Assembly: GCA_902805475.1 (NCBI GenBank)
Contig: CADCSX010000006.1
Span: 2,728,001-2,792,000, forward strand
Direction: 5' to 3'
Length of the DNA: 64,000 bases
Source: Entonaema liquescens
Taxonomy: Eukaryota > Ascomycota > Sordariomycetes > Xylariales > Xylariaceae
Part shown: in pieces, positions 55,636 through 64,000 of the stretch
How positions within the stretch are numbered: the stretch's first letter is position 1
How the letters are laid out: each line of letters begins with the position of its first letter
Program-made: the position numbers and the translations under genes
The notes under the pieces: generated by a model
The model's database searches: none
Told to the model about the DNA's origin: nothing
The model's input: only the letters and a program-made list of their open reading frames with translations

Positions 55636-58527
55636 GTACCTATAAACTTGTTGTTACCCTTCATATATCCTTTTATTATATTCCCTATTTTGCAATGATC
55701 ATTTCATTTCTCGTCCCCTTCGTTGCTTTTCTTCATTCTTTAGGCGTTGATTTTACCGTTTCCTTTGCATGGTATTGTAAGCTAAATCCACCTCGAGACT
55801 CGAGGGTGAGGCATTCATATAGAAGGCTAGGTATCGCCTCCACATTGGAAAGGAAGATAAACAAACAGACAGAACAGAGACATCGATTGACTTGCGCATA
55901 AGGACGACCAATCATATATAGTTGCCAAAGGTCTAAGTATATGTTGCAGTGTGCCAATTAAGATTGAAGTTTTATTCCATTTCCTTCTTCAAGTCCGTCC
56001 CAACTCACGGTCCCTGTAAGACTCTTCATATTGTATGAACTTGATTGATTGATTGAGAAGAGCAAAGCATCTCTCTATAGATAGCTATAGTAAGAACTAA
56101 GGTTTGCTAAGCTTATATAATTCCTCATAATCCCTCCAGGCGTTTGTCAACCATCTGTCAGTTCTTTGGTGGTTTTGAGTTGAGTCCTGGTGCATATTTG
56201 CTGTCGATATTCCAGGCGTTATGGCGGTTTAGGTACGCAATCTAGAATTGCAGCCCATAAAGCTCATTGACGAACGACGTTTTGGAATTAGTGCAAAAGT
56301 TCCTAATGGTGACGGTGTCACTGCTGCGTGCCCCGACGCATGGCCCTAGCCCACGCACCAGGGCGAGAATCGTTTGAATGAATAATCCAAATATGAAGCT
56401 CGTATATGTGTTGAACTTGATTGGATTAAGAGAATGGAAAGTAAAGCTTCTCATTTGGAGTATACCTGTGATTAAAACTCCCAGCGGTTCAAGAGATACT
56501 ATTTGTATGTATTGCCGAAATTGTTAATGCAGTGGTGTTGATGCAAATATCATAAAGGTCTTGAATGATTAAGGCCCAGATGGAATCATCACGTATGCCG
56601 CAAGATTCCGGAATAGAATAGGGGCGCCGGATATGGATGTTTGGGTGGTGAGAGGATAAGTTGTTGTAATTATAGTTACAGCTAGGATTGCTGTCAAATC
56701 TGTCGTGCTTATTCGAATCATCTGTTAAGGATAAAGTGTCCCTTTACCACGAATATCTTAATTGTCTAATATAAAAGAGAATATACCGAGGTCCTTAATC
56801 ATGCATGCTAGGTTATTATTAGTTAATGTTCAATTATTAGAGTTATAGAAACAAATAACTAATGTGCTTAAATAGGTTGGAAAGATGAGTACTTACAGAA
56901 AACCCCGGGATGTCTTAATGCTGAGCGCCATTTCGACTATATCGGATGCATGCTAGATTATAGATGGCACATAGTTGAAGCGTGCTCAATAGGTATCTTA
57001 GTTGAGATTTGGAAATTAAGCGCCCTTGTAATGAGCTGGAACCCATAGTAAAGAAGCACGGGTGTGGTTTTGTTGCGATAGTTGCGTCTTTTCACTGCTT
57101 CTGCTGCTTTCGTTGCGCTAGTGGTGTAAAGCCGAAGTTGGCACTGCTGACTCGAATTAAGCCGCCGAAGACGTAAACGTTGACATGTTGAATTTCGATC
57201 ATGTAAGTTTAAAGTAAAAAAATATATAAAAACTAGGCCGACAGAAAGGCGTCAAAAGAGGACACTTTCTAATCTCTAACGGATGATGATAGAAGGCGTT
57301 GTCGCTTCAGACCCAAAAGTCGGAGCAATACACCTTGAATTTTGGTTGTTTCTGATTGATTATGAATTGAATCCAATATTTTATGTGTAAAGATAAGATA
57401 TGGCTGTTCAGGCTTTAAAAACAAGGGGGGGAAAGTAGATTCGATTGTTGATGTCGGGGCGTAATAATATAATAGCGAAGACTATAGAAATAATTATTTT
57501 GTGCACTATTGAGTTTGAGAAAAATTAGGTAATGTGGTAGAATAACAATTGAAAGGAAGGCATTGTATGATGAGGTTGGAAGAAAGATCCGACGAATCTT
57601 CAGAATTAGGTACAAACTCTGCTGTTGGGGGGTCAACGCGAACCCTAAGATTGACTCATTTTTAGGATTTAGGTTTTTTCGTTCTTTCTCTCGAAGTTTG
57701 TTTTTTCACTTTGGTAAGTTCCCGTCTTATCAAATATTCTAAGGCAGGCGTGCCCTTCCCATAGGTATGTGTCCAACGAAAGGGAAGGAAGCTGCTTGAT
57801 ATTGGATATCTCGCAGTTGCCTCAATAGAAGTCATTGCTACACTCGCTTGAAAGGGCAATAACTATTGCCCTCCCTTCTCCCAGCCTACTAGGTACGCAA
57901 AGGTTAAATAGATATTCGTAATTCTATCCCGACGTGCTTGCAGGCTTAGTCTTCGAGGCTATTAGCAACTCCTTACGAATATTAAACCTAGGTATATTAA
58001 CAAGAGAGGTTTACTATAAAATGTTCACTTTCGCATGTGTGTTCCTTATTCTAGTATCGACTTCCAGCAAATGGCAGAGAAAAGAGCGAGTCGCCTTACA
58101 GATAATAATCCAAATTACCTAACACTTAACCTCAATCAATATAAACACTACAGTATATACGTATAAACAACATATCCTAGAGGAATAAATCATGTAAAGA
58201 CAATATTCAAATAGTTGACTCGAGAAACTTATGCTAATGAATGCCCATCTTATGCTAAGATACAATACGCCAACCGAAGCCGTTCGAGTTTTAATCGAAC
58301 GTGATCCCAACCGTACGCCTTGCATGCCTGTTGATGTTAACCCTTTCCTGACCCAAGTTTGCCATGCATTTTTGCACCCGCAATGAATCCCCCTGATATT
58401 TTTACAACTATCTGACCAACCGGCACTGACCCCCTAACGAAACTTCGACCTGCTAGCATTGCATAGCTCGGGGAGCGTGCATCGCTATGCTGCTATCCGA
58501 TTCGACTAGCTGTCTGCCGCAACGACT
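55636..58527. other. Long intergenic region right of the island
   Basis: About 2.9 kb of ordinary composition. Short frames exist (for example 55695-55901 plus, with a hydrophobic start, and 56242-56454 minus), but none joins into a supported gene. A GATT tetranucleotide run sits near 56042-56057. Confidence 0.45.
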
Positions 58528-59886
58528 CTATGAAGTGACCTTCAGCGCAGGTCCTAGTGCCATTGCTGAGGACTCCTCCGGCGTTTCTTTTTGCAGGTTT
58601 TCTTTACTGAGTTTAGCAGCCGACAAGGTTCGGTTGAGTTGAGACGTGCTGGTAATAGTAGCAAGCGCAGAGCTTGCTGACTGGGTAGGCGTCCGAACCC
58701 TTTTAGTTTTCGTTGGCGCATTCTCTTTTACATCCTTCTCGTTTTCCTGCGAACTTGATATGGGTCGTAGTGTTGGTCGTCGGGCAGCTCTCCTGCCTCG
58801 TCCAAAAGAATCTGAGCTTCTCAAGAAATATTCTTCCTCATCCGAAGAGTCAAAATCGGCAGTGGGTACTGGGTGTGCTAGACGGCTTTGTCGCCTTGTG
58901 GTCGCATCAGAAGCATCCGAGGACTCCAACGATAAGCTTCTACTTCTTGTGCTTCGGTGACTGCGGTGACTGTGGTGCCTTCGGCTCGAGGTGTTTTTCC
59001 TCGTAACGGTCTTTTGGAGCGTGGAAGTAGATTCGAAATCCGCCAACAACTCACCGCTCCTAAGTTTAGCTTCCATCGTCCTTTCGTGAACCAGCCGGCT
59101 CAAACTAGGTGCGTCGCTCGTCGCCGTCTTGCGACTGATGTGGCTAGCCATGCTTCCACTCCTGCTAACTGGGACCTTGCCTTCCATAACCTTCGCAGGC
59201 GGTGGCGGCTGCAACATCCACATGTTGGCACTTTTATGCGTGGGCTTCTGTCGCACGATCGGGGGATGATACTCGTTGACGGGAGGATTCCTCGGCGCAA
59301 AATAAAAGTTATGTCTGTCTTCTTCAGTAACCGTCTTCGGCTCCATCCCTAATCTCGTTTCTAGAAGTCGACCCGCTGATGACCCCGCCTGCTTAATCGC
59401 GTCCATCAGCTTATGACCTGTGCGGGACAGCTCATGACCCCATAACTCTTCATCTTCCCTCTGGTAACGTTTCCGGTTCCAATCGTCCGATAGAGTTGTT
59501 GAGAAGCTGAGCTTGCCGTCTTCTGCCACGGCAGTGTGGCTACTCACTGGACTCGTACTGTCGACCTGGGTAGTACTTTCGGCAACGCTTGTGGTCTCCT
59601 TGCCAGAACTATTCAAGCGATTCTCACTGCTGATTTTATTATTACCACCGGTATACTTCTTTGACTGTATCCTCGGCCCCATCATTATTTCCTCCGACCA
59701 GTACGGATTTGTATTGAAGGGGTCCGGGTGCCGGTATGACCCAGGGTTCTCAGCCTGGATACGCGCTTTCACCACACGCTCTTTCTTGGCCAGCGCCTTG
59801 GACTGCTGGTGATGTCTTGCCTGAAGACATGGCGCACAGGATACGACGTAGAATATGGCAGACTGCACAGCGACGCCAAACGACAT
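58528..59886 (-). CDS. Conserved fungal protein, unknown function, Ser/Arg-rich tail
   Basis: Intronless, 452 residues. The N-terminus is MSFGVAVQSAIFYVVSCAPC followed by a basic HHQQSKALAKKERVVKAR stretch and YRHPDPFNTNPYWSEEIMMGP. The hydrophobic start with a Cys pair, the Lys-rich helix and the PFNTNPYW motif form a conserved N-terminal block I recall from many ascomycete hypothetical proteins. The middle holds DEELWGHELSRTGHKLMDAIKQAGSSAGRLLE, and the rest is low-complexity Ser/Arg/Glu, including HHSHRSHRSTRSRSLSLESS, probably disordered and phosphorylated. The N-terminus may be a membrane anchor or a palmitoylated Cys motif; this is inference. No catalytic motif is visible. The start is supported by the conserved block. 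Confidence 0.8.
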   Translation of the reverse strand: MSFGVAVQSAIFYVVSCAPCLQARHHQQSKALAKKERVVKARIQAENPGSYRHPDPFNTNPYWSEEIMMGPRIQSKKYTGGNNKISSENRLNSSGKETTSVAESTTQVDSTSPVSSHTAVAEDGKLSFSTTLSDDWNRKRYQREDEELWGHELSRTGHKLMDAIKQAGSSAGRLLETRLGMEPKTVTEEDRHNFYFAPRNPPVNEYHPPIVRQKPTHKSANMWMLQPPPPAKVMEGKVPVSRSGSMASHISRKTATSDAPSLSRLVHERTMEAKLRSGELLADFESTSTLQKTVTRKNTSSRRHHSHRSHRSTRSRSLSLESSDASDATTRRQSRLAHPVPTADFDSSDEEEYFLRSSDSFGRGRRAARRPTLRPISSSQENEKDVKENAPTKTKRVRTPTQSASSALATITSTSQLNRTLSAAKLSKENLQKETPEESSAMALGPALKVTS

Positions 59887-62800
59887 GATAGATACGGGAT
59901 GCTTTCTCGATAGTACTGGAACGCGAAGGCGTCCGTTGAGGTTTATATCGAAGACAGGAAAACGGCCGTTAGCAGCGGCATTGGCGAGAGTGATTTAAGG
60001 TACTTCGTCGGGGGTGGTTTAAAGTGGTATCGAGGAGTTTAAGTTTAATAAGTGGGAGAAGGTTCGCAGAGAAAGCGACGTCACGCAAATCTGAGTTTGA
60101 CCAAGAAGACAAGACGAATTTAAGACTTGGGGTCGTCGAGCCTAAACTAAATAAAACATAAACTCGTCTCTGTGATATGCTGAGTTTAGGAAAGTTGGTC
60201 GGTACGAAGAATAAACATATACGTGGTCGTCGACTTTCCAAATGTGGTACTCGTAAATTAAATGCACAAGGGAAAAGGGGGCAAGCTGCTTGTTAGAGGG
60301 TTCGGTAAGATGTGAAAATCGCTCAATTGGAACATGAAGCTTCAAAAGTTATAGGTTAGACAAGTTGATACTCGAGTGACCCAAGTAGAAACGAATGTGG
60401 AAAACTAGTCTAGTGAAGTAACAGAGCAAACAAGTGATCTGTTGGTAGTAGAAGTTGTGGTGTTGTAAAGGCGAAAAAATGTCCAACAATGTATATGAAT
60501 AATAAACAATCTCGGTCGGCAGATAAAAGATCTTGAATTTTTTACAACAGTTGTAATAGAGAAACAAGACTTGAAGCCGCCGCCGGCAACGAACGGGAAT
60601 AAACTAACGAAAGGGAAGTAAATGAGTGGAGGGAATTTGGGAAGGTGAATTCAGGATTCGATGTAAACTGCGTAAACTGCGTAAACTGCAGTTGGCGATG
60701 GGTAAAGGTGTGGACGATCCCACGCTTCTCTGCATTTACCTGCATCCTATGTACCCGTGTAGAATGCACAGCAGATGGAAATCGACCAATGATAAATAAT
60801 AATAAAATGGGGGACTTGCCTAATTGCGCTCATCATGTTTCAACGCCACAGGTTAGCTCTGTTCTAAGTCACAAGGTACTTAACTTTGGCTGCTAGGGAA
60901 AGGGACGGTGGTGTACCGCTAAATTTCAACCCTGCCAACCCTGCTGCCCATGCTGCCCATGCTGAACCACAGAAGGTGGGGTCTTATTGTCTAATAGTCT
61001 CCGCATCGTCCGCTAATCCATGCATCCCACGATCCACAGGCGTGGCATGTTCATTTGCGCATACGCCGTGCATTCGTCGCTGCTGTTCGTTATTAGCGGC
61101 TGGCCTCATATGCTTAGAGCCCCCTCAGATCCAGGCGTTCAGCCCCTCCTTTTTAATCTTCGAATTAGAATTGGTATAATCTCTCGCTTAATACAACAAT
61201 ACAACATGCCTGCACAATCTCACGTTTTACCCTTGGTCCTTGGCTTATTCGGCTTGTCCTGTACTCGCGACCCGGGTCTCTGCATAAAACCTCCCCGCAC
61301 AAGCACAAGCATCTCCAGGAACGATGCAACTCCCGCATCTGATAATAAATCGAAATGCATAATGACCCGCCATCAAACAAGTCTAAGATGCATCTATTCT
61401 CTGCTTCGTGTCTCCTCCTTACATAATAACTGGGCGGTCTGACGCGGGAGATGTGGAGGGAGTATAAAAAAGTACATAACGTACATGTATTCACCTATCC
61501 TTAACTTACACGTAACACGCGTGCAATTAAATATGGCTGCCTATCTGGTTGAATTAACGTCGGCTCAGTCATCATGACGATCGATGATGACCACACGTCA
61601 GAATCCAAGTGACCCAAGATTTTCATGACAGCCACAATTGTGAAATACTAAATATCCAAATATGTGTTGATGCATCTTCCCGTGGGACGCCGAGACATAC
61701 TTACATACAAACTCATATATCAAACATATTTCCCCAATGCCACGTAGCAAGAAGATAGTATAGTCGGATCATATGACTAAACAGAATAATTCGGGTATAT
61801 CGTATTAAACACTGTCTTCCTACAGTAGCAGAGTATAGGAGCATTGGGTGGGTGTCTAATAACCAGGTCTTATTGGCTCCGGTTTTACTATTTCCAATAT
61901 CTTGAGAGGAATCTTCTCGCAACATGGACCTCAACCCTCATTTTTTAGATAACTGTTGGCATTCTGGTATGAGTAACACCCTTTCTATAGTTGAAGCAGT
62001 TCCGATGACAGATGATTATTCGTTAAGAGACTACGGATCTATATCTACTAGCGAGCATGACGCCGAATTAAAAATACCGCATCCTTCCACCCCTTTGACT
62101 AAATAGAATACTGTAGAGTCCACGCAGTTCAGTCAGTATATAGCTCATACAGCATTCAGACGGCTACGTGTACTAATGGTATAACGAGCTTAAAGCCTAG
62201 GGTAAGTGTATGACGAGTATCAAAGTATTTGTCCTGCAATATGAAGTAGTAAACTAGTATCTAGAGTAGATGCCATTGATACTATACGTACCTATTTTGA
62301 GAGCAACGTTGTGGGGATATCTAGGATATATCCAGTATCTTAGATAGCTCTACATGCCCAATAGACGTAAACGTCCTCTCGCCATTATATTAATAAGTGT
62401 CAGGAGAGGGATAAACCTGGCCCTTACTTTGGGATGTCTCTTGGCAGAATGTTATACCCAAGATGTTGCCATTATGGACTATTCATCTTCGAAAGCGCAA
62501 GAACAATATGAACACAAGACTTGTCTATTAATAACTCAAAGCCCCAATACTACCTAGTCAAATAAAAGTACCAACACAAGCCTAGCGAGTTGTATAAATT
62601 CAGAGCCCCTTTTGGTTACAATAAGTGAAAGTAAGAGGCCAGAATGGTTTGCAGGCTTTCTCTTTCAGATGGCAGCTTGACCATATCATAAAATCTTTTG
62701 TTTTAAAGACATGTACAGGGCCCGTGCCGGCGTCTATTAGCCTGATCAATCTAACCTAGTCAAGTTACCTTGATAGAGAAGCAGACATCTAACATAACCA

Positions 62801-63683
62801 GTGACTATATCTGAGGTGGACAATTTAGATGTCTATCTATCTCAAGCACTTTATTTTTGCCCTAGACTTAAGTTTTTAGGTAATTTTCCCTTTGGAGAAC
62901 ATATTACTGACCGGCTTTAACTTCATTCATCATCCACGAAAGCTACCTAACCATTGACGAGGGACATATAACCCGTCATGGCAAGGCCCTCGACAAGTAG
63001 TTGACAAGTGGTTGGTGTTACTTTGTGGTTTAGTACTTTGATTTGGTCTATGATATACACTTCAAGTTACAAGTCACCCTCATCGATAGAACCTTCAGGG
63101 GAAAGTTAACTACAGGACTCGGTTTCCGCATTAGTAAGACAGAGTAAGCATAAAGAAAAAGAAAATACGCGCATTCATTGAGCTACTTGGATCTATAGCC
63201 ACTACAACTAAGAAATAACCACGCCTAGTATTTTGTCCTCCTGTACCTAGTGGACCTGAAAACATCGGTACAGTCTCCAGCTTACCAATCGTCGTCGTCG
63301 TCGTCGTCGTCAGGTAGCGGGTGGTGCTGTACGTCTGCGTAATGATCAGCTGCAAATTGCAGTAAAGAAATCGTAAGTCACTAATACAAAGCAATGACGG
63401 CCAATTCTGCGTTTTCTCAGGGAAACGGCAAGAGGAACGTCCATCGTGCAATCCAAGTCCAAGCCCGATTTTTATGAGCAATGCTCGATGTACACGCATG
63501 TAGCGGGATTCAATACGATTCGATGTGTTGAGGAGAATACTGTACAACAAGAATGTTGACCCTCGGCGAGGAAGAAGGGTTTGTGATGGTGGTCGAGTTC
63601 TATGCAATATTCACAGCAGACAAAAATGTATAGAGAAGCGAATGACGCCCCCGAGACGCCCATGACATGATGTTCCTAATGCA
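59887..63683. other. Long intergenic region
   Basis: About 3.8 kb without a supported gene. Small repeats only: three copies of GTAAACTGC (60663-60689), two of GCTGCCCAT (60942-60959), and a CGT trinucleotide run near 63291-63312. The last 300 bp are probably the 3' UTR of the gene ending at 63684. Confidence 0.45.
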
Positions 63684-64000
63684 TCATACGTCCCATTCCT
63701 TCTCTTCTTCCTCATTATCGTCTGTCTCTTCAGGAGTTAGGGCAGCAAAAGAAGAGCTGCTGCTGGTCAGGATTGGCTTTTTAGTGCCATTGACCTGAGC
63801 CGGGGCTTTGACAGTAGGGGTGCTTGTGGCACTACCACCGTTGGTGGCCGAAGCGGAGGGAGCCGACGCATCAGCAGAGGCATCCTTCTTCTTTCCCTTC
63901 TTTTTGGTCTTAACCTCACTCCACGAATCTTCTTGGCGGAGTAGTTCCATCTGTTCTTCCTCTGAAGGCATGCCGGACAACCAGGGGTCGGACTTCTCCT
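63684..64000 (-). CDS. C-terminal part of an unidentified protein (runs off the window)
   Basis: The frame is open from the right edge to a stop at 63684-63686, giving about 105 residues: EKSDPWLSGMPSEEEQMELL, then SWSEVKTKKKGKKKD, an Ala/Ser/Thr-rich linker, and the acidic end DDNEEEEKEWDV. The Lys-rich and acidic low-complexity character suggests the tail of a nuclear or translation-linked protein, but I cannot identify it. The ATG inside (63969-63971) is unlikely to be the start, since the frame continues upstream with the same character. Confidence 0.65.
   Translation of the reverse strand, partial: EKSDPWLSGMPSEEEQMELLRQEDSWSEVKTKKKGKKKDASADASAPSASATNGGSATSTPTVKAPAQVNGTKKPILTSSSSSFAALTPEETDDNEEEEKEWDV

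Noticed and set aside
55695..55901. 68-codon frame with a hydrophobic start as a small secreted protein
   Set aside because: The hydrophobic stretch is plausible, but the rest has no likeness and no second exon could be supported.
60886..61442. Overlapping plus-strand frames as a gene
   Set aside because: Composition and sequence are not coding-like, and there are no conserved motifs or splice structure.
63131..63607. 158-codon minus-strand frame with a Thr run
   Set aside because: The Thr run is just the CGT trinucleotide repeat; the region is more likely the 3' UTR of the gene ending at 63684.
1..64000. CRISPR array or bacterial operon
   Set aside because: No spaced direct repeats of that type; genes are intron-containing and eukaryotic.

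Overview
The window is nuclear DNA of a filamentous ascomycete (Pezizomycotina, most likely a Sordariomycete). The signs are short introns of about 45-110 bp with GTAAGT-type donors and CTAAC/CTGAC branch points, monocistronic genes on both strands, fungal families (TIM44, CYP51, BCS1, DUF1996, dynamin with an FG tail), many TAGGTAGG/ACCTAGGT-like intergenic words, and a 10.7 kb AT island with the marks of repeat-induced point mutation (RIP). I rebuilt the introns by eye from reading frame, splice sites and family expectation. No transcript evidence was available.

Layout, left to right. From 0 to 16 kb: the mitochondrial import motor subunit TIM44; a NADAR-domain protein; a PGAP4-like GPI-glycan glycosyltransferase; an F-box-like fungal protein; a secreted two-domain protein ending in an AIM6/PLC-like phosphodiesterase domain; a protein made of 26 tandem Cys3-His units; a small secreted orphan; and a class I methyltransferase. 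From 16 to 32 kb: a four-exon dynamin-like GTPase with a nucleoporin-like FG tail; an intronless CYP51 sterol 14-alpha-demethylase; a secreted CE1-type esterase; a small GKQFT-repeat hydrophilic protein; an SDR oxidoreductase; an 884 bp TIR element with a 9-bp tandem array; a PI-specific phospholipase C; and a five-exon O-methyltransferase. From 32 to 44.5 kb: a gene-poor stretch; a decayed phytanoyl-CoA-dioxygenase-like pseudogene; an amino-acid permease with one frameshift at a G run; a BCS1-like AAA ATPase; a small two-exon gene; a secreted DUF1996 protein; and tRNA-Gly(GCC).

From 44.9 to 55.6 kb the island can be explained as two nested transposons. The outer one is a Harbinger-like DNA transposon with terminal inverted repeats starting GGCCGT and a TAA target duplication. 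An LTR retrotransposon on the minus strand (401 bp LTRs, 5 bp target duplication, RIP-altered YIDD reverse-transcriptase motif) is inserted 25 bp from its right end. RIP is very heavy but stops abruptly inside the right LTR. From 55.6 to 64 kb there is one clear gene (a conserved fungal protein with a Ser/Arg-rich tail), long intergenic DNA, and the 3' end of a gene running off the window.

The genes do not form one pathway or biosynthetic cluster. The window mixes housekeeping genes (TIM44, PLC, BCS1, tRNA) with lineage-specific or secreted ones and transposon debris. The observations most worth following are the 26-unit Cys/His repeat protein, the dynamin-FG protein, the two-domain secreted phosphodiesterase-like protein, the nested RIP-decayed island with its sharp boundary, and the TIR element carrying palindromes.
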